From Brachionus koreanus (lineage: Eukaryota; Rotifera; Eurotatoria; Ploima; Brachionidae): a DNA stretch of 29,794 nucleotides. Below the pieces are notes generated by a model. It was not told where the DNA came from, did no database searches, and saw nothing but the letters and a program-made list of their open reading frames with translations. The stretch lies in the NCBI GenBank assembly GCA_016987375.1, contig PJRA01000519.1, positions 1,669,829-1,699,622 on the forward strand, given 5' to 3'. Shown here one piece after another: positions 1-9,442 of this stretch (within the stretch, counting starts at the first letter, position 1; every line of letters begins with the position of its first letter). The position numbers and the translations under genes are program-made.

Positions 1-223
1 ATTAATCTACTAACTTTTTCTCATGAGCTGAATGTCTCCTTTAACATTAAAATAATCCAATTAAAACTTGGGACCTGAGATAAACTGCTACATTTTGTTG
101 AATAAATTATAATAAATTAACAAGTGTTCAATGTCTTTTTTTGCATGTGATCAACTCAATCAGTAATTGTGTTGAAAAAGAATTGAGATACGAAGAATCG
201 GACTTGATTCTAAACCCTTAGTT

Positions 224-457
224 TTAAAACGTACTGTAATAATTGACGAAAAAATATTTGCTAAGTTTCGCGCTGGGATTCTTAATAATAAATATTTTTT
301 TTACAATTTGATCGCTGTCAAAAGATTTGCTCAGTTTTGGCTCTTCATTAAAGCTTTTGTATTGTTTAATTTTGTTTCTAATCTCAATAATAACGTATTT
401 ATAGCTTAAAAAAACAAATAAACTTAAAAAAATTGCTGCTATTTTTTTTCTATTCAT
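224..457 (-). CDS. possible small membrane-anchored protein or first exon
   Basis: I do not recognise this 77-codon ORF. It starts MNRKK and has one hydrophobic segment at about residues 7-24, followed by a lysine- and serine-containing tail. This layout is typical of a signal anchor and would suit either a small type II membrane protein or the first exon of an anchored enzyme. The composition is less repetitive than the flanks, which is the only argument for coding. The ORF closes at TAA without a clear GT donor. The minus-strand sequence below 224 has another short open stretch in a different frame, so it may instead be a decayed gene. No neighbour helps to assign it. Confidence 0.22.
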   Translation of the reverse strand: MNRKKIAAIFLSLFVFLSYKYVIIEIRNKIKQYKSFNEEPKLSKSFDSDQIVKKIFIIKNPSAKLSKYFFVNYYSTF

Positions 458-1705
458 TATCTGAAAATAGTTGTAAAAACTTTAGATAGATATTGATAAT
501 GATCTTAAATTAGATTAAACTAAATTTTTTCAAATAAAAGAAAAAATTTAATCAAATCCAAAATATCTAATTTTATGAAAAAAAAACTTTTCTTATTAAA
601 GTTATTCATATCTTTTTGGCTAACCAAAAATATTTAACCACAAAATCAACATCACTAGTTAAAACCAGTTAAGTCACTTAAGTAGAACAGTTTAGTTCTT
701 TTGAGGTACAAGTCCTAGTTTAGCTTTACCCACAATGTGTTATTGTTGCATTAAATCTTGTCAGTGTTTGTTTTAATGAACGGTTTCTCATTAGGACTGT
801 ATCTGCCAATGTTGGACTTATCTTATCTTTATAAAATTAACAGAAAAATTTTTGAATGAATCACCTAAAATAAAAATTCAAAACATAAAATTTTAGATCT
901 TGAAAAATTTGCTAACTGTCAGTTTTTTGTTATTTAGCAATTGTTTTAGAATGAGAGAAAATTCACTTAAAATAACAAAACAAAAAGAAAAGAACAAAAA
1001 ATATAAAATAAATATTTTTTCTTTGCGTGCAAAATAAAATTAAAAAAATAAAACATTTCTACCAAAATAATCATGTAAAAATTTGGGAGTTTGTTTAAGT
1101 TTTTTTTTTAAATCTAAAAAAAATTTTTTATCTTGTTTTTTAGTTGATTTTTTTTAATTCTCAACTAAAATTTAAAGGTAATATTATATATTGTTTTTAT
1201 CTGAAAAACCATCTGTTTGTTATAAACACTTATAAACAAGTCTGATTAACATCATGATGATGTTGGTCTGTCATCAATCATGTCGATTTTTAGCTTTTGG
1301 TAAATTGGTTTAATAATTGCTTAAAATGGAAAATATTTGTTGATTCTCAAGAAATGATTTTCAATTTTTTCTATTTTAGATTTTATTTTCTGAGTACCTG
1401 ATTTAAGAATTATAAAACAAAAGTAATTGTTCTGATTAGTTTGATTTTGGGAATTTATTTTTTGAATTGATCATTTTCAAATGTTTGTTGGAATTTATTT
1501 TGGGGTTTAAAACCAAGAAACAAGTGATGTTAGATTTGCCTCAAGAGGAATTTGTAAGTTCCTTATCTTTTATTCGTTCTTATTTTCATTCCACAAAATT
1601 CATGGTATTTTTTTCCGAAGACCAGCTCTAGTTAATGCTGTAAAGCAGGTTTTCTTTTCGTTGATTTTTAAACCTCATTTTTGTCGTATTCAATTATTCT
1701 GTTCA

Positions 1706-1918
1706 TTACATTTTAAAAAATATCTTGAATTTCTTACTAGCTTTGGATGCCAAAATACACAGATCATCTGCAAAGAGTGCTCTTTTGAAATTTGTAGGAA
1801 TAGTCACTAAAAAAATGAAAATAAGAGGGCAAAGACAATTTCCTTGAAGGACTTCTGAGTTGATGAACAATTCGACAAATATGTTAGACGAATATGTCTC
1901 CTTGTTAGACGTTAAGAA
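1706..1918 (-). mobile_element. decayed non-LTR retrotransposon reverse transcriptase fragment
   Basis: Read on the minus strand, about 69 codons are open and match the RT palm of jockey/CR1-type LINEs. A segment like 'FLTSNKETYSSNIFVE' is followed by 'SEVLQGNCLCPLIFIF', equivalent to the usual GVPQGSVLGPLLFxI block, and then by 'ALFADDLCILAS', the catalytic FADD block (codons at plus 1763-1774). The spacing between the blocks is compressed compared with intact elements. Upstream (higher coordinates) the frame meets a stop, and downstream it ends at TAA, so this is a fossil of the palm only. No poly-A tail or target-site duplication can be assigned. Confidence 0.8.
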
Positions 1919-2772
1919 GCAGCTATTTATGCTTCATTTTAACTTAAACGTTCAGAGTTTAGTTAGTTAACTAATCCAGTGATATCAACAAAGATTTCGC
2001 TAAATCACAATGTGCTTGTTGATTTAATGATTGATTTATATCAAAAAAAAATCCACAAAAATAGTTCTAAGCCGCCAGAAAATCAAAAACAGTTGTTATT
2101 TAGAGGAATTCCGAACTGTTTCACGGTACATCAGAAATAATTTATTGCAAGGTGTCAAAAAATCATTCCATTTCCTTGTTTACAATATGATTAATGAAGA
2201 AAAAAAAATAAAAATTTATTAACTATTTCTTAATAAAATAAATAACTCAATTAAAAATTGATTTTATCTAAAGATATTAAAATTGTGTTTGCTGCAAACT
2301 TTTTATGTTTTTAACGCCGAACAGTAATCACAAGAGTTTAAATAGCCAAAATTCTTTTGAAAAATTTTAAAAATGTATTTTGAACTTTTCGAAAAATCTA
2401 TCACTGTCACTTTTATTCCTTATACTAAAATAGACGATTAAAATGGCAGATTTTGCCTTGATTTTACGGTGAGCCAATTTTAAATTCAAAAGCTTCAAAA
2501 TCCAGAAAAAATAATTTTATTTTTTTAGATAAAACAATTGCCAACTTTTGATCAATTCTGTCATTCTTATGTCAGAATTGTCGTCATATGACTAGTATTA
2601 ATTCTTTAAAATTGTTGTTTAAGCCTCTATTATTAGGCTGAAATTATTTCTATTAGGAATTTTTCATAATTTGATGCAAATATTTAAAATGTTCTTGACA
2701 ACGATGTTCAAAAATTTTAATAAAATAATAAAAAAATAAAAATTTATTTTTTAATTAAATTAAAAAAAAAAC

Positions 2773-3626
2773 ATGTCTAAAAATTCTAAGCCAACAAATT
2801 CTAAAAACCTGGTATCAAAAGCCTATGAAAATCAGATAATAGTCAAGAATGCAGATGGAGAGTATGCGCCAGTGGGATACACCAAGCGAGAGATAAAGCC
2901 GGCCGACAAGGCCGAGCTGGTTTCAGTGGCGCGGGCGATGAACGACGACTTTGCGCCTCGCGTCAGAAAGCTCTTCAACGCCGAGGCTGAGGCTGCCGAA
3001 GAAGCCATACGCACTGGCCTCTATGCCGGCTACAGATGTCCCGAGTTCACATGGGACTGTATCAGAGTAAACAGATTACATAAATGCTTTTGTGGTCACT
3101 TGTTAGATGAACATGAAAAATTCGATGGAAAAAAATACATGCTTCCTTGTCATCAATGCAAATGCAAGCGTTTTGCCTTTATACCCTCAAGGCCTGAAGA
3201 TGTCGGGTTAGCATACTGCCTGCCAAATTTAAGCTCTATAAGCACTTTACTTTAAGTGAGTTTTGGTTTGCCAGGAGAAGAGACTTTGATGTTAGCAAAT
3301 ACCGGGTCAAATGCCGCTGTAAACATGCACATGACTCACACGACCCGGTGATGATGAATTGCAAAGAGAAAGCATGTGGCTGTAGGATGTTCAATAGTAA
3401 CTTTTTGTGTGCTGCGTGTGATCAGCATTGGGAAAAGCATGAAACATTTTTTGAGACTTTAAAAGAGCGAAAGGAAAAAAAGCTTCCCTATGGAGAAAAC
3501 TATCGTCCATTTAACGAAATGGATGAGTTAAAACAAGTTTTGTATGATGATGAAGATAGATTGATGCCTATTGATGCGCCAGATAGGTCAATTGGTATGC
3601 TAGTTACATCATTTAAATCAATTTAA
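2773..3626 (+). CDS. FAM221B-like protein, two exons
   Basis: Exons 2773-3206 and 3257-3626 join across a 50-bp GT-AG intron to 267 codons plus stop. The splice restores 'EDVG-E-FWFARRRDFDVSKY', the junction expected in FAM221 proteins (human FAM221B has VGEFWLKRR). Family marks in order are 'TGLYAGYRCPEFTWDC' (about residues 81-96), 'KCFCGHLLDEH' (104-114), a Cys cluster PCHQCKCKRF, 'FIPSRPEDVG', then 'VKCRCKHAH', 'CGCRMF' and 'FLCAACDQHWEKHETFFET'. The many paired Cys/His residues suggest metal binding; the biochemical role of the family is unknown. The middle of exon 1 (about 2880-3050) is much more GC-rich than its surroundings. The ATG follows an A-rich leader. AATAAA lies at 3836-3841. 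An alternative 3' end is possible: GTATGC at 3595 and TTTTTAG ending at 3646 would form a 52-bp intron. Confidence 0.92.
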
Positions 3627-3694
3627 TTTAATCAATTTATTTTTAGCGGCAAAACCTGTTGGTCATTAGGACAAACAACGGCATCAACTTCCTG

Positions 3695-3752
3695 GACCTT
3701 CTACAAGAAGATGAATTTTATTGCACACATTTTTCTATTAGATATCTAAAGT
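3695..3752 (+). repeat. dispersed repeat, copy 1
   Basis: The block containing ACAAGAAGATGAATTTTATT and TTGCACACAT recurs as ACAAGAAGATAAATTACATT plus TTGCACACAT at about 5187-5230, in the same orientation and with similar flanking words. In one plus-strand frame both copies encode a YKK(M/I)N(F/Y)IAH word, so the family may derive from a transposon coding region. This copy directly follows the FAM221B-like gene. Confidence 0.45.
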
Positions 3753-3994
3753 GAATATTTTTTTTAGCATTCAAAAGCTGAAAAGTTTTTTTCGAATTTT
3801 TTTAGTTAGTTTTTTAATTTTTCAATAATATCTTAAATAAACAAAACAATAAAATAATTTTATTTTTGCTTATCTAAAACTAAAAAAAATAAGATTAGTT
3901 ATCCTATTTTTTTTAGCTTTCAAGAATTATAAATTAAAAAATTAAGTTTGGTTTTAGGAAATGGAGCCATATTAAGTATATTAAGCCGAATGTT

Positions 3995-4224
3995 TAGTTT
4001 ATTGGTGATGTAAGCAGAGGATCGAGGGTTCAAACTCGCTGAGTTAAAAAATCTTCAAAATATCTCTGCCATATGGGGTGCATGTATAAACTGTAAAATG
4101 TTTAGTTAGTATTAACTGGGTAGCAATTGCAGTGTAGATGATCAACTCGATGCAGTAAATTCTGTTAGCTGTTACTCACAAAAGAAATGAAAAAGGTGAT
4201 AAGCACTTCTCCTTTATAATTTTT
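3995..4224 (+). mobile_element. tRNA-derived SINE, copy A (diverged)
   Basis: This copy shares an ordered series of blocks with copies near 24350-24583 (minus) and 26985-27254 (plus): AAGCAGAGGATCGAGGGTTC, then ATCTTCAAAATATCT, then GTGTAGATGATCAACTCGAT, then a GA-rich 3' part. The head contains an internal RNA polymerase III B-box-like word (GGGTTCAAACTCG, about 4026-4038), which is why I call it tRNA-derived. It is clearly more diverged than the other two and its 3' end is degraded. Confidence 0.7.
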
Positions 4225-4377
4225 TTATAATAATTAATATAAAAAAACTGTTAACAGCATAGTATTTAAATTCAAAATAAAATTCAATAGAAAAATTTTC
4301 AAAAAATTTGACTATAGATAATATAAATTAATGAATATAAAATATTGATAAATGTATGGACAAGTATTGATTAAAAA

Positions 4378-4557
4378 AGATTTGCTTCTCCTGTTGAAAG
4401 AATAAACAAAAGAAATAGAATGACCCAGAATGTTGATGAAATATTGGAACTACAATATGAAATAAGACAAACTAGAAGCAAAATAAAAACCTTGATTAAA
4501 TCAACTGAACTGTCTGCAAGTCAATCAGCTACACACAGCAGTACTTTTTATTTTTAG
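4378..4557 (+). other. unassigned open fragment, protein-like composition
   Basis: A run of 59 codons is open, beginning 'RFASPVERINKRNRMTQNVD' with the first ATG at 4420, and ending TAG at 4555-4557. The segment after the ATG is rich in Glu, Gln, Arg and Ile in a heptad-like pattern and would form a helix or coiled coil; the tail is Ser/Thr-rich. Its composition is far from that of the flanking A/T runs. It is followed within 60 bp by GGGCTCTAGCCC and an AATAAA (about 4629), as at the 3' end of a transcript. I recognise no family. A decayed retrotransposon ORF or the last exon of an unseen gene are both possible. Confidence 0.3.
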
Positions 4558-4688
4558 CTTAATTTTTGTTATCAGATTTTATTTTGTTTTGTTTTTTGTT
4601 TAGGGCTCTAGCCCGTATTTATAATTTAAATAAAGCTTGTAAACAAGAATGACCGTTTACCTCAATTCCTGACTAAGGGACATCTTAT

Positions 4689-5082
4689 ATGGGGAGTTTA
4701 ATAAGTAAACAAAGGGTGGTGGTGCCCAACGGGAATTTACAACAGGAAGTTAAAAGACAAAGTGCCCACCGTGCTCCAACAAAGTATGATAAAATCAAAA
4801 TAGATATTATACACAACAGAAAAAATTTGTTATCATATTTTTTTGTGTATTTTTTTTTTTTTGATAATTTTTGCTGTTTTGTCAGAATGTGGAGCCATTC
4901 TTTTCCAAGAGATAGGCATATGGTTTAGATATATTGCTCAGCAAAGCATACTTCTCTTTTCTACTGGCATGATACTATTAAATATACTTTTGGATTTAAA
5001 CATAGAGTTCAGTTTACAAAAAAATTTTTTTTTTTTATTGGAAAAACTCAAAACTCAAAGCCCAAACAAAATAATATTCTAG
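4689..5082 (+). other. unassigned short open fragments, one with N-myristoylation-like start
   Basis: The ATG at 4689 opens a segment beginning MGSLISKQRVVVPNG. Its Gly at position 2 and Ser-Lys at 6-7 resemble an N-myristoylation signal. After about 40 sensible residues the frame decays into T-rich sequence. A good acceptor-like TTTTGTCAG precedes a second segment (from about 4886, 'ECGAILFQEIGIWFRYIAQQ') that is hydrophobic and open to 5082. These could be two exons of a small gene or two scraps of a mobile element. No family is recognised. Confidence 0.2.
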
Positions 5083-5176
5083 AATAGAAATTGTTATCGT
5101 TTAAGTCATTTCGTAACTCTTATATAGTTTTTTTAGAGGCCAAAAATAATTAATAAATGAGTTTAAAATATTTATG

Positions 5177-5243
5177 AGCCGGACTTATACAAGAAGATAA
5201 ATTACATTGCACACATGCTTCATTTTTCACTAGCCATATTAAG
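5177..5243 (+). repeat. dispersed repeat, copy 2
   Basis: This is the second copy of the block described at 3695-3752, in direct orientation about 1.5 kb away. The shared core is CxGGACxTxxTACAAGAAGAT followed by a TTGCACACAT word; the downstream part differs by an insertion. Confidence 0.45.
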
Positions 5244-5660
5244 TTTTGTCTGAAACAAGTTCAAAGTGTTTTACTCCTTAGAAATTCAACTAAACACATA
5301 ATATTATCTTTTTATCAATGCGAACTCTTTTCACAACTGGCTGAGCCGGTTAAGATAGGTTCAATCAATCATTATTAATTACGAAAATAGATCCACTTTT
5401 TATCATAAGTCTGAAAACTAAAATTTTGAATATGTATTTTTTTTAAATTAAATAAACAAAGAGTTAGACATAAAATTTTGAAGAGCATTAAGTTCTATTT
5501 ATTTTAACATATAATATGATTTGTATTTTTAGAATTATTAAGATGTAAAAAATTTAAACAAAAAGAAAAAAAATTCTGATTTTTTTAATTTCAAATAAAG
5601 CCTATTTTGTTTAAAATGAAAATAATTTAAAATTCTTAAAAGATTTAACAATTATCGCTA

Positions 5661-5710
5661 GGTTTTTTATTGAATAAATGACATAATGGCTCTTTATTCA
5701 ACAAAAAACC
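5661..5710. repeat. 18-bp stem hairpin
   Basis: GGTTTTTTATTGAATAAA at 5661-5678 pairs with TTTATTCAACAAAAAACC at 5693-5710, with one G-T-type mismatch and a 14-nt loop. In transcript form this is a strong hairpin. Flanking sequence (TTATCGCTA and TAGTGATAA) is also weakly complementary, so it may be the core of a short foldback element. Confidence 0.6.
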
Positions 5711-6397
5711 CAAAAGATGATTACAAATTGATAGTGATAACAAAATCTAGAAAATTACAATTTTTTTTTTTAATTTTAACTTTCAAGCATTTAAACGTTG
5801 TAAGGTTGCAATTTCAATAAATGAAAAATTTATATTGATAGTATAAATTTTATAAATCTAAAAAATAAAATGAAAGTGGCCACTCTAAAGAGGAAACCAA
5901 TGTTTAGATATAAAGAAAATGACTTGGTAATAGAATACATAATGTAATGTATACATGGGCAAATGAATAAAATATTTAACAATGATTTGAAATAATCATT
6001 TCATTATATTTCAAATTATTATTTCTTAACATGTAGGTAAGTGAGGCTATTTTAATAGGACATGTTTTGATAAAATAATAAAATTGATTTAAACTGGGCT
6101 TTAAGAAATTTCTCGCGACACTTTAAAAATTTAAACATTTTATTTTTAAGAAATTAAGATCTTAACTTTAAAATGTCACAAAACAAGATTAAAAGTTCGA
6201 AATCTAATTGAAATCTGGCCCAAGATAGCTGAGAAAATGTTAATTATCATAATCAGATAAGATTTTATTTATTTTTGATTAGAAATTAATAATGGACGAG
6301 GGGTTTTGACGCAAAAAAAAAAAATAAAACATAAAAAATTAAGCCATCGCATATTTAGCGCACATTTTTTTACTAAAGCATAAAAAGCGTATCTGAA

Positions 6398-6589
6398 TTT
6401 CTTTTAATCAAGAATTTAGTGAATGTATTTAGTCAATGGAACAAAGTACCTGATCACTATTTTATTAAAGTCTTTGGTGACTATTTTAAAATTAATATGT
6501 TGAAAGTGAATGGAACACTTGGCAAATTTTCGTTTCAGTTTCCGGCTTTGCTTCAACAAATGATACTTCAGAGAGCTTTGGCTGTATAA
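6398..6589 (+). mobile_element. LINE C-terminal remnant
   Basis: An open stretch of 63 codons begins 'FLLIKNLVNVFSQWNKVPDH'. It matches the well-known C-terminal tail of animal non-LTR retrotransposon polyproteins, where RxVxxWNxLP(D/E)xVV is followed by a short helix with FKxxLD. Here it reads VNVFSQWNKVPDHYFIKVFG then FKIN. It closes at TAA 6587-6589. The upstream frame is broken, so only the tail survives. It differs in strand and sequence from the other LINE pieces in the window. Confidence 0.65.
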
Positions 6590-6899
6590 AGAAGTTTTTT
6601 ACAAAAAGAATGCTTTTGAGGGTTTAATAAGCAATCGAAATTATTTGTAAAGAGTTGGAAACTATTCTTTTTTTAACTTAATTTTAAAAAAGACTAATAT
6701 TAGTCATATTTTATGCTTTAACTTTTTTTTACGTTAAAAAAAAAAGATAAAATGTCACAAAATTATAAAATTGAAAATTTCTGTATAAATATAACTGTTC
6801 AAGTTATTTGCTGTTTTGTCCAAGTCAAAAGAATATGGTAAATAGGATTAATTAGAAATAGAGATCTCTAATGAAAAAGTAATTCACTTTGTATTTCAG

Positions 6900-7175
6900 A
6901 AGAATCCGGCAAAAAAAAATATTGCCAGTACAAAAAAGAAAAAAAATAAATCTAGATTTACCCGAAATAGTGATGTTGAGAAAATTTTGAAAAAAAAAAG
7001 ATTAACCTTTTTAGCATCAAAAAGATCAACAAAAAATCTATATAGTGAACATCTATTACGATTAAACCATTTAGATCATTATACTCAGATCAATCAAAAA
7101 ATGAATCGTCTAAATTGGGCTCAAAACGTTGTTTTAGCTGCACAATTTTTTAAATTGATTTCATGTGAAAAATGA
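6900..7175 (+). CDS. hypothetical basic protein, putative last exon
   Basis: I do not recognise this. From a good acceptor (TTTGTATTTCAG ending at 6899) the frame is open for 91 codons plus the TGA stop. It starts KNPAKKNIASTKKKKNKSRF, then has a Leu/His/Asn-rich helical part and 'NWAQNVVLAAQFFKLISCEK' at the C-terminus. A donor ATG|GTAAAT at 6838 would make a 62-bp intron in phase 0, in line with the 50-60 bp introns of the real genes here; the preceding open piece is only about 20 codons. The strongly basic N-terminal half is partly a product of A-rich DNA. The C-terminal half has more balanced codons. A decayed retrotransposon ORF1 is the main alternative. Confidence 0.3.
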   Translation, partial: KNPAKKNIASTKKKKNKSRFTRNSDVEKILKKKRLTFLASKRSTKNLYSEHLLRLNHLDHYTQINQKMNRLNWAQNVVLAAQFFKLISCEK

Positions 7176-7483
7176 TCAAATTGGATATGTGATGACTGTT
7201 GGCCAAGAGGCCTGATAAATCGTTCTATTGTAGAGTTTTTATTTAATATAATATGTAGTTAAAAACCTTAGATATTTAGACGTTAGTTTGTGAAGTGGCT
7301 TTTTTTATAACTAATATTTTAATCAATTTAAATAAAATTACAATCAAGGCTTCATTTTTTATTAACTAAATTTTTTCTAACAAACGCATTGGGCTCATTT
7401 CACAATTAATCACATAAAAAAACTATAGATAAAATACAAATTTTTTGTGTAAATCATTATTTATTAGTGCTATTTTAAAATGG

Positions 7484-7675
7484 GGTAATTATAGATGTGG
7501 TTAATTTGATTACGAAATTTTGTTTTTCAAATTTCGACCGTTCCAAGAATAATAAAGAAAAATAAAAGTCTGATCCAAGTAGAAAAGAGCTCGTTGAATA
7601 AGAATTTTTTGGTTTGGAAGCTCTAACTTTGAAAAACAAAATTTCGTAACCAAATTAACCAAATTTATAATTACC
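7484..7675. mobile_element. 192-bp terminal-inverted-repeat element (MITE-like)
   Basis: Two 48-bp arms, 7484-7531 and 7628-7675, are inverted repeats with three mismatches (about 94% identity). They share ends GGTAATTATA and inner ends TTTGTTTTTCAAA. The 96-bp centre has no ORF. The element is flanked on both sides by TAAAATGG (7476-7483 and 7676-7683), an 8-bp direct repeat as left by hAT transposons. However, similarity continues past the right repeat (GATAATTATAAATGTG resembles the start of the left arm), so a partial second copy is also possible. No transposase is present, so it would be non-autonomous. Confidence 0.75.
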
Positions 7676-7907
7676 TAAAATGGGATAATTATAAATGTGA
7701 TTACATTATTTAGATTTGCTGCATTGTGTAGTCTAAAATAAATAGATTATATATGTGAACCAATATCAATAAATACAGTTTTAGGGTTGATAAATAAAAA
7801 ATCTAGAACATATTAAACAACTTCAGCCTTTTCTTTTATGTAATTTTCTTTCAATTGTTTTTGTTTATTTAATCCATACTCCAGAACAAATGCTCAGATA
7901 GTTCAGA

Positions 7908-8292
7908 ATGGCATATTTGAATAATCAAAAACATGACGCGATGCAAAAAGTTCTTTTAAGACAATGGTAACAAAAGTTTTTTTGACGATGTTGATGAATA
8001 CTTTCAAGATAGAATTGAAAAATCTATAGATTGATCATCTTATGGTAAATCAATAAAATCTAATTTGGGTTTAAAAGGATCATTGTTCCGCAATATTCAA
8101 ACAAAAAACAAGCACAAGCCATCATCATCATATGTCATGTCAAAATCAAACAGCCAAAATATTGTAATGCATCAGAATTTGCTCGATAATAGTCTCACAA
8201 ATTTTCAATAAAAAAAAAACCTTCTAAAAGAGGATTTTTATATTTCTCCTAAATTTAATTATGCCCCTAATGCTTTAAAACAAACTAAATAA
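7908..8292 (+). pseudogene. broken unassigned ORF (three open pieces)
   Basis: Three open pieces follow each other on the plus strand. From ATG 7908 there are 20 codons starting MAYLNNQKHDAMQKV, ending in TGG TAA. After a frameshift comes a piece with 'SFFDDVDEYFQDRIEKSID', one TGA, then 'SSYGKSIKSNLGLKGSLFRN' continuing to TAA at 8209. After a second shift comes 'EDFYISPKFNYAPNALKQTK', ending TAA 8290-8292. The pieces have ordinary protein composition, including acidic and polar Ser/Asn/Lys-rich parts, unlike the flanks. I recognise no family. A decayed retrotransposon ORF1 or a host pseudogene would both fit; a gene with very short introns is less likely because the internal TGA lacks splice sites around it. 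Confidence 0.4.
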
Positions 8293-8758
8293 ATACATAA
8301 AGTAACCTTATTATATTTAACTTGTATGACGATCCGGATCACGTTTTAGGACAGATAATCTAAATCATTTGATTAACATGATAAATATCCCATGATCAAA
8401 ATAGACATTTAAATCAATTTATAATTTACAATTATGAAACATAATAATAAGAAAAAAATAAAAAAAAATAGCTAAATTAATTTAAATTCCGGAATAAATG
8501 CTAAATGCCAATAGCAAAAATAGAAAACTAGAGGATACTGAATAACAATGCGGCTTTATTAAACATATTTTATTTAAGCCAGATATCAAGCGCCCACCAC
8601 ATTAAATTGCTAATAATAGCTAATTTATTATGTATTAAAAACTGAATTAAAAAATCAATAATTCTCTTAGCACAAAATTTAAAATTTATATTTATATATA
8701 CAAAAATATTTGCAGTATTAAGCATAATTATTCGTAAAATTGATGATTTCGAAAAAAT

Positions 8759-9442
8759 ATGAGCAACGACTTGAATGAAAAATGCTCACCGTCAAGCTCG
8801 GACTATGAAGATGATGAACAGGTTTTGTCAAAACAAAGGACATCTTTAGCGCGAAAACTATCAACTAAAACCAACCTGGAAAGTATAAAAGAGTCCGAGT
8901 CGGGCCATCAAATGGCGTCTAATTTGGGCTTGTGTTTCGGCGTCAAGTCATACTTGCATGAATTTTACGATCAAAGCTCAGTTAGATCAGACTATTATGC
9001 GCAGAAGCGCGCCAAAGATAAAAAATTGCGAATAGTTTGGATGTTTTTGTTTGCCATAGGAATGATCGCTCTTCTAACTGGAAGTTCACTGCTCGTTTTT
9101 GGATTTTTAAGCACTGAAAAGCAAGTAATTGTGGACAAGTTTGATGATCATACACAAATAATAGATAAGTATGCCATTCAATACAATCAGTATATAGAAT
9201 CATGTCGGGCATTTGGCCTTTTTTTGTTCATAATAGGCGGCATTACTGTTTCCATATCTTTGATATTGCCTAGTTTTTTGTGCTATAGAGAATGCTTGTA
9301 CAAACAGGATGAGTGTGAAGACACAGACTTTAAGCGTCTATCATCAACAAATTACAATCCTGAGAAGAGACGCATTGAATTCAAGCATGTTGAACCACAA
9401 GCTAAATCAAGTGTAAATTTTGCCAAATTAATTTCGCATTAA
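8759..9442 (+). CDS. neurensin-like two-pass vesicle membrane protein
   Basis: An intact single-exon ORF of 227 codons. The family signature is 'CFGVKSYLHEFYD' at residues 59-71, matching vertebrate neurensin (CFGVRSYLHQFYED). Two transmembrane segments follow at about 92-117 and 151-175, separated by a short loop with a 'YAIQYN' motif that corresponds to the AVQFN region of neurensins. The N-terminal 50 residues are acidic and Ser-rich, and the C-terminal tail is charged and Cys-containing. In vertebrates neurensin-1/2 (p24) sit in neuronal small vesicles and affect neurite extension; function here is inferred from the family. The ATG context is AAAAT-ATG-AGC, and AATAAA at 9475-9480 lies 33 bp after the stop. 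No intron is visible, so a retrocopy is possible, but the frame is clean. Confidence 0.85.
   Translation: MSNDLNEKCSPSSSDYEDDEQVLSKQRTSLARKLSTKTNLESIKESESGHQMASNLGLCFGVKSYLHEFYDQSSVRSDYYAQKRAKDKKLRIVWMFLFAIGMIALLTGSSLLVFGFLSTEKQVIVDKFDDHTQIIDKYAIQYNQYIESCRAFGLFLFIIGGITVSISLILPSFLCYRECLYKQDECEDTDFKRLSSTNYNPEKRRIEFKHVEPQAKSSVNFAKLISH

Larger units (their letters stand above)
1..2772. other. AT-rich 5' flank, no confident gene
   Basis: This stretch before the first firm gene is A/T homopolymer-rich non-coding DNA. I can support only two items in it: a decayed reverse transcriptase on the minus strand (1706-1918) and a weak membrane-anchored ORF (224-457, minus). The short plus-strand ORF at 2031-2222 is lysine-rich, low-complexity and has no recognisable family, so it is not annotated. 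Confidence 0.6.
3627..8758. other. 5.1-kb gene-poor interval rich in repeat remnants
   Basis: Between the FAM221B-like and neurensin-like genes I find no gene of known family. The interval holds a dispersed repeat pair (about 3695 and 5177), a SINE copy (about 3995-4224), a GC-rich GGGCTCTAGCCC mini-hairpin near 4602, a strong hairpin (5661-5710), a LINE C-terminal remnant (6398-6589), a terminal-inverted-repeat element (7484-7675), and open fragments at 4378-4557, 4689-5082, 6900-7175 and 7908-8292. The remainder is AT-rich and featureless to my eye. Confidence 0.6.

Noticed and set aside
2832..3014. 60-codon minus-strand ORF
   Set aside because: Antisense shadow of the GC-rich part of the FAM221B-like exon 1.
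8982..9212. 76-codon minus-strand ORF
   Set aside because: Antisense shadow of the neurensin-like gene.
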